64,000 bases of DNA from Cryptosporangium arvum DSM 44712. GTDB taxonomy: Bacteria; Actinomycetota; Actinomycetes; Mycobacteriales; Cryptosporangiaceae. The notes beneath the pieces were generated by a model that saw nothing but the letters and a program-made list of their open reading frames with translations, searched no databases and was not told where the DNA came from. The stretch spans positions 3,224,001 to 3,288,000 of the forward strand of contig NZ_KK073874.1 of NCBI RefSeq assembly GCF_000585375.1. Reading direction: 5' to 3'. The position numbers and the translations under genes are program-made. Of the stretch, positions 7,278 through 18,000 are shown in pieces (position 1 is the stretch's first letter; the number at the start of each line of letters is the position of its first letter).

Positions 7278-7994
7278 ATGATGCGCACCGTGGACTGCCG
7301 GATCGACCAGCGCGTGCTGGTGAACGTCCGGGTCGACCCGGACGCGGCCGCGCGGCTACTGCCGGCGCCGTTCCGCCCGCGCCTGGTCGGCGGCGCCGCG
7401 GTCGCCGGCATCTGCCTGCTGTGGCTGGAGGCCGTGCGCCCGGCCGGCCTCCCGGCCCGGGCCGGCCTGCGCAGCGCGAACGCCGCCCACCGGATCGCCG
7501 TCGAGTGGGACGAGGGCCCCGAACCCGGTCACGGCGTTTTCATCCCGCGCTCCCGGCACACCGATTCGGCGGTCACCGCGCTGGCCGGCGGACGGCTGTT
7601 CCCCGGCGTCCACGAGCAGGCCCGGATCCGCCGTACGGCCGCACCCGACCGCGTCGACGTCCACCTGCCCGGCCCCATCGAGGTGACGCTCACCGGCCCG
7701 GTCGCCGACCGGCTGCCGCCGGGTTCGCTCTTCGCCGACGTCGACGCCGCGACCGCGTTCTTCGCCCGGGACTCGACCGGCTGGTCGGCCGGGCGCCACC
7801 CCGGCACGCTGGACGGCGTCGAGCTGCTCGCCGAGCGGTTCGAACTGGTGCCGCTGGACGTGACGTCGATGAGCTCGACGTTCTTCGCCGACCCCGAGCG
7901 CTTCCCGGTCGGCTCGGCGCACTTCGACAGCGCGCTGCTCATGCGCCCGACGCCCGCACGCTGGCGAGCGCTCACCCCCTGGCGCGCCCGATGA
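7278..7994 (+). CDS. DUF2071-like (YqjF/acetoacetate decarboxylase-fold) protein
   Basis: A 238-residue protein beginning MMRTVDCRIDQRVLVNVRVD. Segments such as LLPAPFRPRLVGGAAVAGICLLWLEAVRP near 35-60, IAVEWDEGPEPGHGVFIPRS near 75-95, and ELLAERFELVPLDVTSMSST near 180-200 fit the DUF2071 family, which has the same fold as acetoacetate decarboxylase. Function is unknown; members may bind small ligands. The upstream palindrome implies dedicated repression. Its 3' end overlaps the convergent DUF1905 gene by 23 bases. Confidence 0.65.
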   Translation: MMRTVDCRIDQRVLVNVRVDPDAAARLLPAPFRPRLVGGAAVAGICLLWLEAVRPAGLPARAGLRSANAAHRIAVEWDEGPEPGHGVFIPRSRHTDSAVTALAGGRLFPGVHEQARIRRTAAPDRVDVHLPGPIEVTLTGPVADRLPPGSLFADVDAATAFFARDSTGWSAGRHPGTLDGVELLAERFELVPLDVTSMSSTFFADPERFPVGSAHFDSALLMRPTPARWRALTPWRAR

Positions 7995-8268
7995 CCAGAT
8001 GGACGCGGACGACGTCGTCCGGAGCGATCTTCTCCTTCGCCCGGACGGAGTCACGCAGCGGGAGCACGTACCCGCCGTCCTTGGGGAACATCGACGTACG
8101 CCAGGTGGTGCGGCCCAACCGCACCCGCACGGGGATCATGCCCCAGCCGTAGGTGACGGCCGCGGCGACCTCGCGCACCGACTCCGCGTGCTCACCGGGC
8201 ATCGAGACGAAGTGGTACGGCGCCGGCCCGCGCCACTCCCACACGGTCGCGTCGAACTCGAACTCCAT
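7972..8268 (-). CDS. DUF1905 domain protein
   Basis: A 98-residue protein, full length for the family. The DUF1905 marks are FDATVWEWRGPAPYHFVSMP at the start, GWGMIPVRVRLGRTTWRTSM in the middle and LPLRDSVRAKEKIAPDDVVR at the end. The fold is a small beta-barrel and the biochemical role is unknown. It converges with, and overlaps, the end of the DUF2071-like gene. Confidence 0.85.
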   Translation of the reverse strand: MEFEFDATVWEWRGPAPYHFVSMPGEHAESVREVAAAVTYGWGMIPVRVRLGRTTWRTSMFPKDGGYVLPLRDSVRAKEKIAPDDVVRVHLVIGRARG

Positions 8269-8513
8269 CCCGCGACCCTAGGGGAGGGTCCTGGCGCCTG
8301 CGCCGGGTAAGAACTCGACTCCGTTGACCGTGAGGCGTAGCGTCGCCTGCGAACGCCGAGTTGACCCCCGGCGACGTCCTCGTAGCGCGCGATACCGGCC
8401 GACCGGCGCCGGTGAGCCCGAGGCCGGATCGACCCCGATCCCCACCGCACTCCGGCGGCTGCCCGTTGAGCGCCGTCGTTCCGTACCGCTGTGTGAAGCC
8501 CTGGGAGGCTCCG

Positions 8514-8681
8514 ATGTCCTCGTCCACGCTCGTCTCGACGCCGCGCACCCTGCCGTCGTCGGGTTCCCGCCGGCCCGCCCGTCCGGTGGCGCGGCTCTCC
8601 ACCCCGCCCGCCGATCGCGGCCGCACGGCCGCCGAGTGCCCGCCCGACTGCGACTACTGCTACGGCCCGGAGACCGACTGA
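8514..8681 (+). CDS. small Cys-containing peptide, 55 aa
   Basis: ATG at 8514 follows GGGAGG at the right distance. The peptide begins MSSSTLVSTPRTLPSSGSRR, is Ser/Pro/Arg-rich, and ends in ECPPDCDYCYGPETD with three cysteines spaced C-x3-C-x2-C. The leader-plus-Cys-rich-tail layout could be a metal site or a ribosomally made peptide, but no modification enzyme is adjacent and no family is recognised. Coding is supported by the ribosome site and by lack of a better reading frame in this 500-base gap (8269-8774). Confidence 0.45.
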   Translation: MSSSTLVSTPRTLPSSGSRRPARPVARLSTPPADRGRTAAECPPDCDYCYGPETD

Positions 8682-8774
8682 GGCGCGGCGAACATGCGTG
8701 CGTGACGTAAGTCGAGCACGGAGTCACGCCGGTACTGATCGATCCGCGGGCGCCCGAAAGGGTCTACTGGGGTC

Positions 8775-9104
8775 ATGACCGACCAGCGGATGACGTCGCC
8801 CGAGGAAATTGTTCACATCGTTCTCGTCGAGTGGCGAGCCGGTTCGATCGGCGTGTCCGAGGAGGCGAACCGCCTGGTCGATCGGCATCTCGGTCCGTTG
8901 CCGTTCGTGCTGGACGTCCGGAGCGGCGCCTCCGTGAGCACCGAGGGGCTCGAGAACGGCTTCGAGTGGGCGCTCGTGATCCGGTTCGCCGACCGGGCCG
9001 GGCTCGAGGCGTACCTGCCGCACCCGGAGCACCGCGTCGTCGCCGAGTTCCTGGGCGCGCGGGCCGGTCGGCTGGTCGTGTTCGACCTGCCGAACCGGGC
9101 CTGA
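8775..9104 (+). CDS. Dabb (stress-responsive A/B barrel) domain protein
   Basis: A 109-residue Dabb protein. The domain runs from IVHIVLVEWRAGS (His in the first strand) through FVLDVRSGASVS and FEWALVIRFADRAGLEAYLP to HPEHRVVAEFLG, the conserved terminal motif. Dabb proteins form dimeric ferredoxin-like barrels; some are aromatic cyclases or dehydratases, most have no assigned reaction. It stands alone and converges with the WYL regulator. Confidence 0.85.
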   Translation: MTDQRMTSPEEIVHIVLVEWRAGSIGVSEEANRLVDRHLGPLPFVLDVRSGASVSTEGLENGFEWALVIRFADRAGLEAYLPHPEHRVVAEFLGARAGRLVVFDLPNRA

Positions 9105-9125
9105 CCCCGGGCATGGCCCCGGGGT

Positions 9126-10073
9126 TCAGCCGTACCGCTCGACGAGCGCGGCGCCGATCGAGGCCAGCTGGTCACGCACGCCCGGCGGGCCGGTCACCTC
9201 GAGCCACTCGACCAGCCCGGCGAGCTCGCCGGCGAGTGCGTACGCGTTGTAGCCCCGGATCACGACCTCGATCCGCTCGTCGGCGGTGGCCCCGCCGACC
9301 TCGAGCCGGTCGCCGAGGATCATCCGGAGGCGGGCCACCCCGTCGGGTGCGCAGGTCGCCAGGGCCTCGAGGGGCGTCCGCCGCCGATCCACCTCGTCGG
9401 CGATCTCGCGCCAGCTCTCGGCCAGGTCGAAGTCGTCCGGCCGGTGCACCGGTTCGCCGGTCGGGTCGGCGGACGACACCCGGTCGATCCGGAAGGTCCG
9501 CCGCCCGGCGTCGGTGGTGCCGACGAGATACCAGGACGGGCCTTTGGCGACGATGCCCAGCGGGTGGACGATCCGCTCGGTCACGGCCCCGACGCTGTCG
9601 ACGTAACCGAGCCGCACCTGGACGCCGCGGATCACCGCGTCCTGGAGCGCGTCGAGCCAGCGCGGCGACCGACGCTCCACCGGGCTCGACCCCCACCGCT
9701 GCGGGTCCGTGATCACCGAGGACGCCGCGGCCTCGGCCTGCACCCGGAACGGCTCCGGCAGCGCGCGGACGAGCTTGCGCAGCGCCGCTTTCAGGGCCGG
9801 CGTCGCCGCCGAGGCCGGGCCGGCGACCAGGAACAGGGCCCTGGCCTCACCCGCGGTCAGCCCCGACAGGTCGGTGCGGGCGCCGCCCACCAGGCGCCAG
9901 CCGCCGCCCCGGCCCCGGATCGAGTAGACCGGTACGCCGGCCATGGCCAGGGCGTCGAAGTCGCGGCGGGCGGTGCGTTCGGACACCTCCAGCTCCCGGG
10001 CGACGTCCGCCGCGGTCAGCTGCTCGCGCTGTTGCAGCAGCAGCAGGATGGCCATCAGCCGGTCAGCTCGCAC
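9126..10073 (-). CDS. YafY-type HTH/WYL domain transcriptional regulator
   Basis: A 315-residue regulator. The N-terminal winged helix is plain: RADRLMAILLLLQQREQLTA, then DVARELEVSERTARRDFDAL. A WYL domain occupies roughly residues 140-215 (PLGIVAKGPSWYLVGTTDAG, then RTFRIDRVSS), followed by a C-terminal WCX part. WYL domains sense nucleic acid or small ligands. The gene is divergent from the epoxide-hydrolase-like gene, separated by 64 bases that contain an inverted repeat, so autoregulation and control of the hydrolase are likely. The start is GTG. Confidence 0.9.
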   Translation of the reverse strand: MRADRLMAILLLLQQREQLTAADVARELEVSERTARRDFDALAMAGVPVYSIRGRGGGWRLVGGARTDLSGLTAGEARALFLVAGPASAATPALKAALRKLVRALPEPFRVQAEAAASSVITDPQRWGSSPVERRSPRWLDALQDAVIRGVQVRLGYVDSVGAVTERIVHPLGIVAKGPSWYLVGTTDAGRRTFRIDRVSSADPTGEPVHRPDDFDLAESWREIADEVDRRRTPLEALATCAPDGVARLRMILGDRLEVGGATADERIEVVIRGYNAYALAGELAGLVEWLEVTGPPGVRDQLASIGAALVERYG

Positions 10074-10094
10074 ACCGGCAACATTCGCACGGAA

Positions 10095-10117
10095 AACCGG
10101 TCACGGGATGACCGGTT
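10095..10117. promoter_or_regulatory. operator-like inverted repeat between WYL regulator and hydrolase
   Basis: AACCGGTCA (10095-10103) and TGACCGGTT (10109-10117) are perfect 9-bp inverted repeats with a five-base spacer, midway between the divergent starts at 10073 and 10138. It is the natural binding site for the adjacent WYL regulator. Confidence 0.6.
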
Positions 10118-10137
10118 CAGGTGGCCACGATGACGCC

Positions 10138-11058
10138 ATGAACACTTTCCCCGAACCCCGCTTCGTCTCCGTCAACGGTGTGGAACTCGAGGTCTTCGAA
10201 GCGGGCCGCGAGAACGCCGGAAAGCCGATCGTGCTCTGCCACGGCTGGCCGGAGCACGCCTACTCCTGGCGCCACCAGATGCCGGCCCTGGCCGCGGCGG
10301 GCTATCACGTCATCGTCCCGAACCAGCGCGGGTACGGGAATTCCTCCCGCCCGGCCGAGGTGACCGACTACGACCTCGCGCACCTGGCGGGTGACCTGGT
10401 CGCGCTCCTCGATCACTACGGTTACGACGACGCCACGTTCGTCGGCCACGACTGGGGCGCGTTCGTCGTCTGGGGCCTGGCCCTGCTGCACCCGGACCGG
10501 GTGAACGGCGTCGTCGCGCTCAGCCTGCCGTACCAGGAGCGTGGCGAGATGCCCTGGGTCGACGTCCTGGAGGCCGTGCTCGGCCCCGACTTCTACTTCG
10601 TCCACTTCAACCGGCAGCCGGGCGTCGCGGACGCCGTGCTCGACGAGCACCCGGCCCGGTTCCTGGGCAACCTGTTCCGGACCCCGCCGCGAGCGGGGGC
10701 GACGATGATCGACCTCGCCCGGGACGAGACACCGACCGGCGAGCCCGTCCTGAGCGACCGCGAGCTGGCCGTCTTCGTCTCCGCCTTCGAGTCGACGGGG
10801 TTCACGAGCAGCATCAACTGGTACCGCAACCTCGACCGCAACTGGCACCTGCTGGCCGACGTGGACCCGGTCGTCCGGCACCCCGCCCTCATGGTCTACG
10901 GCGACCGGGACACGATCGTGCGGGCGCAGCGGCTCACCGACTTCGTGCCCGAGGTGGAGGTGGTCAGCCTGGACTGCGGGCACTGGATCCAGCAGGAGAA
11001 GCCGGACGAAACCAACCAGGCGATTCTGAAGTGGCTGGACCAGCGGGCGGCTGGCTGA
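10138..11058 (+). CDS. alpha/beta hydrolase, epoxide hydrolase-like
   Basis: A 306-residue hydrolase. The oxyanion motif is HGWPE near residue 39; the nucleophile elbow is VGHDWGA with Asp near residue 108, as in soluble epoxide hydrolases and haloalkane dehalogenases. The acid lies in VYGDRDTIV and the catalytic His in CGHWIQQEKPDE near the C-terminus. The cap region contains two Tyr-rich segments (FYFVHFNRQPG, INWYRNLDRNW) that could supply the epoxide-binding tyrosines. Epoxide hydrolase is the most likely activity. Control by the divergent WYL regulator is inferred from the shared promoter. Confidence 0.85.
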   Translation: MNTFPEPRFVSVNGVELEVFEAGRENAGKPIVLCHGWPEHAYSWRHQMPALAAAGYHVIVPNQRGYGNSSRPAEVTDYDLAHLAGDLVALLDHYGYDDATFVGHDWGAFVVWGLALLHPDRVNGVVALSLPYQERGEMPWVDVLEAVLGPDFYFVHFNRQPGVADAVLDEHPARFLGNLFRTPPRAGATMIDLARDETPTGEPVLSDRELAVFVSAFESTGFTSSINWYRNLDRNWHLLADVDPVVRHPALMVYGDRDTIVRAQRLTDFVPEVEVVSLDCGHWIQQEKPDETNQAILKWLDQRAAG

Positions 11059-11146
11059 GGCACGGGGTGGCGAAAGGGCTGTGGACGGGCGTGCGCGGAT
11101 GTTTCACTGTGACGCCCGTCTCTTCGCCGCCCCCACAGGAGAGCCG

Positions 11147-12043
11147 ATGAACGATGCCGCGCTGATCACCGTCGGCCTTCCGATCGCCCTCGCCGTCATC
11201 ATGTTCGGGCTGGGGCTCTCGCTCACGCCCGGCGACTTCCGCCGGGTCGCGGCGGCGCCGAAGGCGGTCGCCGTCGCGCTCGTCCTGCAGGTCCTGGTGC
11301 TGCCCCTGGTCGCGTTCGGGCTGGTGATCCTGTTCGACCTCGAGCCGCTGCTCGCGGTCGGCGTGATGCTGCTGGCCGCGTCGCCCGGGGGCACCACGGC
11401 CAACCTGTTCAGCCACCTGTTCCGCGGCGACGTGGCGCTCAACGTCTCGCTCACCGCGATCAACTCCGTCCTCGCCGCGGTGACGCTGCCGCTGATCACC
11501 AACCTGGCCATCGACTACTTCGAGGCCGACGGCAGCCTCGGGCTCCAGTGGGCCAAGGTCCTGCAGGTCATCGCGATCGTGCTGGTGCCGGTGGCGATCG
11601 GGATGGCCGTCCGCCACCGGTCCGGGGCCTTCGCCGCACGGGCCGACAAGCCGGTCCGCGTCTTCTCCATCGTGGTCCTCGTGCTGGTGGCCGCCGGCGC
11701 GCTGTTCGGGGAGCGGGAGAACCTCGTCGGTTACGCCCGCGACGTCGGGCTGGTCACCGGCTTGTTCTGCGCCGCGAGCCTGACCCTCGGCCACGCCGGC
11801 GCCCGCCTGCTCCGGCTCTCCGAACCGCAGGCGATCGCCTGCGCGATGGAGGTCGGCATCCACAACACGACGATCGCCCTGACGATCGCGCTCAGTGTTC
11901 TGGACAACACCGAGGTCGCGATCCCGGCGGCGGTCTACTCGGTGACGATGTACGTGCTGGCGCCGGCCTTCGGGTTCGCGATCACGCGCCGGCGCCGCAC
12001 CGGCGTCACCGCTGGTGATACGGCCCCGGGCGGCCGGTCGTGA
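11147..12043 (+). CDS. bile acid:sodium symporter family (SBF) transporter
   Basis: A 298-residue membrane protein with about nine or ten transmembrane segments, beginning ALITVGLPIALAVIMFGLGL. Family marks are MFGLGLSLTPGDFRRV, LLAASPGGTTANLFSHLFRG (the conserved crossover motif) and CAMEVGIHNTTIALTIALS, which carry the sodium- and substrate-site residues. It likely exchanges or imports an organic anion with sodium. ATG 11147 is preceded by AGGAG. Its end overlaps the 3' end of the convergent polyketide synthase gene by 38 bases. Confidence 0.85.
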   Translation: MNDAALITVGLPIALAVIMFGLGLSLTPGDFRRVAAAPKAVAVALVLQVLVLPLVAFGLVILFDLEPLLAVGVMLLAASPGGTTANLFSHLFRGDVALNVSLTAINSVLAAVTLPLITNLAIDYFEADGSLGLQWAKVLQVIAIVLVPVAIGMAVRHRSGAFAARADKPVRVFSIVVLVLVAAGALFGERENLVGYARDVGLVTGLFCAASLTLGHAGARLLRLSEPQAIACAMEVGIHNTTIALTIALSVLDNTEVAIPAAVYSVTMYVLAPAFGFAITRRRRTGVTAGDTAPGGRS

Positions 12044-15000
12044 CCCCGTCGTCCAGGAAAGTCACCAGGTCCGGCCACAGCCGCGACCAGGCGTCGTGCT
12101 GGTGATCGATGTCGTGGCCCAGGCCGGGAACGACCACCAGGCGTACCGGCCCACCGGCCGCCTCGGCGCGTTCGGCCAGGTCGTACGCGTGCTCGACCGG
12201 TGTCACCTCGTCCGCCGCGCCGTGCAGGACGTACAGCGGGGCGGTCACCCGGTCGAGGACGCGTAACGGCAGGCGGTCCGCGGACGCCGCCAGGACGTCG
12301 AGTGCGTCCCAGGTGGCGTCGGCGATCAGCCGCGACGTCGTCGGGCGGGCGGCGCGCTCGGCGGCCACGTACCGGCCCGGATCGTAGAAACCCATCGCCA
12401 GCACACCGCGGTGCCACAGGCCGGGCGCCCTGGTCAGGGCCAGCAGCGCGGCGTACGCGCCCCGGCTGACGCCGTAGATGCTCAACCGGTCCGGATCGAT
12501 GTCGTCCCGCCGGATCAGGAACTGCGCCGCGGCGATGACGTCGTCCACCTCAAGGCCGCCCACGTCGGTCCGCGCAGCGTACTCGTCGCCGTGCCCGAGC
12601 GCTCCCCGCCGGTCCACGGAGAACACCGCGAAGCCGGCCCCGACCAGCGTGGCGTGCTCGGGGATGCGCCGGTAGCGGCCCTCGGCGTCGAGCACACCGC
12701 CGGGATCGGGTGGGCACACCAGCACGGCCGGGTGCGGCCCGGGGCCGGGTGGCAGGCTCAGGTGGCCGTACACGGTCAGGCCGTCCGAGGACGTCAGCTC
12801 GTGGACCACCGGCAGCGCCGTCTCCGGCGCCGCGCCCTCGAGGACGTCGGCGACGACCTCCACCAGCCGGCCGGCCGTCAGGTTCTGGAGCAGCTCCACG
12901 ATCGGGACCGACACGCCCAGCCGGTCGCGCAGCAGCACCCGCAGCTCGACGCTCATCATCGAGTCGAGCGAGACCACGCCCTGCTCGGCCACCTGTTCCT
13001 TCGGCAGGCCGGTGAGCAGGCCGAGCAGGTCCTCGACGAGGTCGGGCAGCAGCGCCAGGCGTTGCTCGCGGGTGCCCGCACGCAACCGGTCGGGCAGGGC
13101 CGCGTCGCTGTGCTCGGACGCGTCCGCCGGGGCCACGTCGGCGTACCGGGGCAGCGTGGCCAGGTGGGCGTTGGCCCGCACCCACCGGTCCCACCGGATC
13201 GCGCCGATCGACGCGCGGGCCGGATCGGTGCGCAGCAGCGTGGTGAGTTCGGCCAGCAGGCGGTCGGCCGTCGAGCCGACGAAACCGCGCCGGGCCAGCG
13301 AGTCGCCGATCTGGTCGAAGCGAGCGGCCACCCCGACGTCGGCGACGGCGCCCCAGCCGACCGCGACCGCGGGCCGGCCGAGCGCGCGGCGGTGGTCGGC
13401 GAGGGTGTTGAGGAACTCGTTGGCCGCGGCGTACGGGCCGACCTTGGACCCTCCGAACTGCGCCGCGGTGGAGGAGAACAGGATGAACAGGTCGAGCTGG
13501 TCCGGTGCGGTCTCCACGTGCAGGTTCCAGGCGCCGTCCGCCTTGGCCGCGGTCGCGTCGAGGAAGTGCTCGGCGGACATGTCCGCCAGCAGGTCGTTGT
13601 CGTAGACCACCGCCGCGTGGACGACACCCCGCAGCGGCGGCAGGGTGCGACGAGCCTCCTCCAGCGTCCGGTGGAGCTGGGCGCGGTCGGTCACGTCGGC
13701 CGGGGCGATTCGGACCGTGACCCCTCGCTCGCGGAGCTCGGCGACCGTCCGTTCGGCCTCCGCCGACGCGAGGCCACGCCGGCTGAGCAGGAGCAGGTGC
13801 CGGGCGCCGCGGTCGGCCAGCCAGCGGGCGGTCGCGAGCCCGAAACCGCTGGAACCGCCGGTGACGACGTAGGTGCCGGGCGCCAGCGTCACCGCGGGCA
13901 GCGAACTGGCCGGCACCCGGACCTGCTGGTCGCCGATCCGCACGACGAGCTTCCCCACGTGCTCCCGGCGCGCCATCGCCCGGAACGCGGTGGCCGCGGC
14001 CTCGAGCGGCACCTCGGTCATCGGCAACGCGGCGATCGCGCCGTCGTCGAACAGCCGCACCACGTCACGCATGTAGCGCCGGCCGATCTCGGGCCGCTCG
14101 AGCAGCAGACGGTCGTAGTCGAAGGCGTGGAAGGAGATCGACCGGTTGAACGGGCGCAGCCGCAGGGCGCGATCCGCGGCGAAGTCGGCCTTGCCCAGTT
14201 CCACGAACCGGCCCAGCGGGCGGAGCAGCTCGAGGCTGCGCTCCAGGATCTCACCGGGAATCGAGTTGACGACGACGTCGACGCCCTCGCCGCCGGTCCA
14301 CGCCCGGATCTCGTCGGCGAACGCCGTCGTCCGCGAGGTGGCGACCCCGGCCACCCCTTCTGCCCGCAGCAGGTCCCGCCGTTCGGGCGTGCCCGCGGTG
14401 GCGAAGACCTCGGCGCCCAGCCACTTCGCGATCCGGATGGCGGCCAGCCCGACGCCGCCGGCCCCGGAGTGGATCAGCACCCGTTCGCCGGGCCGCACGT
14501 TCGCCAGGTGCACGAGCGCGACGTAGGCGGTGACGACGGGGAACAGCGTCGCGGACTCGGCGAGGGAGAGCGACGCCGGCCGGCGGACGACGTGCACCTG
14601 GTCGAGGGTGACGTAGGACGAGAACAGGCCCTTGCTGACCGCGAACACCTCGTCGCCCGGGCGCAGATCGGTGACCTGGGCACCGACCCGGACGACGGTT
14701 CCCGAGCACTCGATGCCGACCGCCGGTCCGCTGTGGGTGTTCTCCATCGCCTCCCGGGCCAGCAGTCCGGTCGCCTTCAGGACGTCCTTGAAGTTGAGCC
14801 CGGTGTACGCGACGGCCAGTTCGACCTCGGTCGGCGCCGGCTCCCGCCGCGAGCAGGCTTCGATCCGGATGTCCTCGATGCTGCCGCCGGTACGCAGGCG
14901 CACCGGGGTGTCCGCCGTGCCGACGGTGACGTGGTGGAGCGGCGACCGGGCTTCGGCCCGCTGGAACCGCAGCACGGAGCGGTGCCCGGACCGCAGCAGG

Positions 15001-18000
15001 ACGTCGTCGGCCCCGGAGTGGATCAGCTCGTCGATGAGCGCGTCGTCCGGTGCGTCGGCGTCGATCTGCCGGCAGCGCAGCTCCGGGTGCTCGGCGTTGA
15101 CGGCGCGACCGAAGCCCCACACCGACGCGCTGAACGGGTCCGGCGGACCGTCCCCGGCCCGGCCTTGCGCGCCGCTGGTGACCAGGAACAGCGACGTCGG
15201 CTCGTGGAGGGCCCGGATCAACTCCAGCGGCCGCGTGCACGCTCCGCAGGCCCGGTCGTCGGCGCGGTCGGGGTCGACGACGAGGATCACGCCGCGTGTC
15301 CCGGCGGACAGGCCGGTCGACCAGTCGCCCTCCGGAACCACCCGCCGGACCACGCCCCCGCGTGCCGCCAGTCCGTCGGCGATGCCGACCGCCAGCGGTG
15401 ACGCGCCGACGACCGTCCAGCTGCCCTCGGCGGTGCCGTCGTCCGGCGCCGGTTCCGGGCGCCACACCTGCTCGTAGTACAGCTCCTCGGTCGTCTGGCC
15501 GGGTGTCGCGGCCGAGTCGGACAGGGCCTGGGCCCGCATGCCGATCAGCTCGGCGACCACCGCCCCGTCGTCGGTGATCAGGGTCAGGTCGCCCACCACG
15601 CTGTCCGGCCCCGTCCGCCCCCGGCCGTGCACCCACAGCGACCGGCCGGGCGAACGGTGGAAGCGGACCTCGTCGATGCGGACCGGCACGAACGTCCTCG
15701 ACGTGCCGTCCGGCCGGGCGCCGACGAGCATGGCGTGCAGGGCGGCGTCGAGCAGCGCCGGGTGCAGGCGATGCCCGGAGTGGTCGACACGGCCGACGTC
15801 GATGCGGGCGACGACCTCGCCGGACCGCCACCAGAGCCGTTCGATGCCGCGGAACGCCGGCCCGTACGGCAACCCCGCGCCGGCCAGGTGCGCGTAGACC
15901 GCCTCGTGCGCCATCTCCGTCCAGCCGACCGGCGGATCGGTGGCGACGGCGGGCGGCGGGGCGGGGTCGGCGAGCGTCGCCAGGCGCAGGCCGGCGTGCC
16001 GGGACCAGCCCGAGTCGTCGCCGCTGCGCCGGGCGTGCATCGTGACCTCCCGGGTCAGCGGGTCGTGGGTGACGCGCAGGGTGGTGACGCACTTCGGCGG
16101 CAGCGCCAGGGTGCGGTCCAGCACGATGTCCGCCAGGACGCACGGCGTCCGGTCGCCGAACGCGGCCAGCGCCGCCTCGATGTAGCCCGCACCGGGGAAC
16201 ACGACCGTGTCGGCGATCCGGTGGTCGGCGAGGTAGGGGAACTCGGCGGCCGACAGTTCGGTGTCCCAGGACGGCAGCGGCGTAGGGAGCTTGCGGCCGG
16301 CCATCAGCCAGCCCTCGTCGCCGAGCCGGGCCGACCGCGCGTAGGGCGACTCCAGCCAGTGCCGCTCGCGCTGCCAGGGGTAGGTCGGCAGGTCGACGGG
16401 CCGGCGCTCGCCGGGGTGGATCCGCGCCCAGTCCGGCTCGCCCCCGGCGACGTAGAGGCCCCCGAGCGCCTCGCGCAGCGTGCGCGCCCCGGGCCGGTCC
16501 CGGTGTTGCGAGGCGAGCACCGGGACGTCGGCTCCGGCGTCGATCACCACCTCGCGGATCGCCGGGGCCAGCACCGGGTGCGGCCCGACCTCGAGGAAGG
16601 CGGCCGGCCCGGTGGCCGCCGCCCGCGCGATCGCCTCGGCGAAGCGAACCGGCTCACGCACGTTGCGCCACCAGTAGCCGGCGTCCATCGTGGTCCCGTC
16701 CAGCCAGTCGCCGGTGACCGTCGAGAGCAACGGCAGCGTGGCCGCGCGCGGCCGCAGGCCGTCCAGCGACGCCAGCAACGGCACGCGGATCCCGTCCATG
16801 ACGTCGCTGTGGTACGCGATGTCGACGCGCAGTTCGCGGACGAAGACGCCGGCGTCACGCAGCCGTTCGGCGACCAGGGCGACCGGCGCGCGCTGACCGG
16901 ACAGGGTGCTGGTGCCGGGGCTGTTGCGGGCGGCCACCGAGACCCCGTCGACGAGGTACGGCGCGAGGTCGTCGGCACCGAGCCCGACCGCCAGCATCGC
17001 ACCCGGTCCGGCCGCGCTGGTCCGCCGGGCCCGCTGGACGCCGATCGTCAACGCGTCCTCGAGCGAGTACACCCCGGCCGCGTACGAGGCCGACACCTCG
17101 CCGACGCTGTGCCCCACGACGGCCGACGGCTCGACACCCCAGGATCGCCACACCGCGGTGAGCCCCGCCTGCACCACGAAGTTGCCCACCTGGGCGTACA
17201 ACGGCTCGGTCAGCCGGGACGTCTCCTGGTCGCGGCGGAGCTCGTCGTCCATCGAGATCCCGAACCGGGCGAGCACCCGGTCGCACTCGCGCACGGTCGC
17301 CGCGAACACGGGTTCCTCCTGCAGGAGGGCCCGGCCCATGCCCCACCACTGCGGACCCATCCCGGTGTAGACGAACACCGCGCCGGAGCCGGCGGCCCGG
17401 CGGGGCTTGTCGGGGATCTCCAGCGCACGCAGCGCGACCGCCGCCGAGGCGGAGTCCGCGGCCACCACGGACGTCCGGAGCGGGTGGTGCGACCGGCCCC
17501 GGCTCGCCCCCCGGCACACCTGGTGCAGCGCCGGAGCGTCGTCGGCGGCGAGCAGCTCGGCGTAGCCGTCGACGAGCGCGCGGAGCGCACCGGCGCTGCG
17601 CGCGGAGACTGGCAGGACGAACGGACCGGTGGCCGGATCGGGTTCCGGCGAGGGTCCCGGTGGGGGCTGCTCCACGAGCGCGTGCGCGTTGGTGCCACCG
17701 AACCCGAAGGAGTTCACCCCGGCCCGCCGCGGGCCGATCGCCGGGTCGAACTCCACCGGCTTCGTCGGTACCCGCAACGGCAGCGTGTCGAAGGGGATGG
17801 CCGGGTTGGGCCGTTCGAAGTGCAGGTTCGGCGGAATGAGGCCGCGCTCCACGCACAGCGCCGCCTTGATCAGGCCCGCGACCCCGGACGCGCCCTCCAG
17901 ATGGCCGATGTTCGTCTTGACCGAGCCGATCCAGTGCCGGGCCGTCGACCCCGCGAGCGCGTCGCCGATCGCGGCGACCTCGATCGGGTCGCCGACCGGC

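Noticed and set aside
12411-15401. A 996-codon open frame antisense to the polyketide synthase
   Set aside because: It mirrors the PKS codons in a GC-rich gene, has no domain, and the PKS on the other strand is certain.
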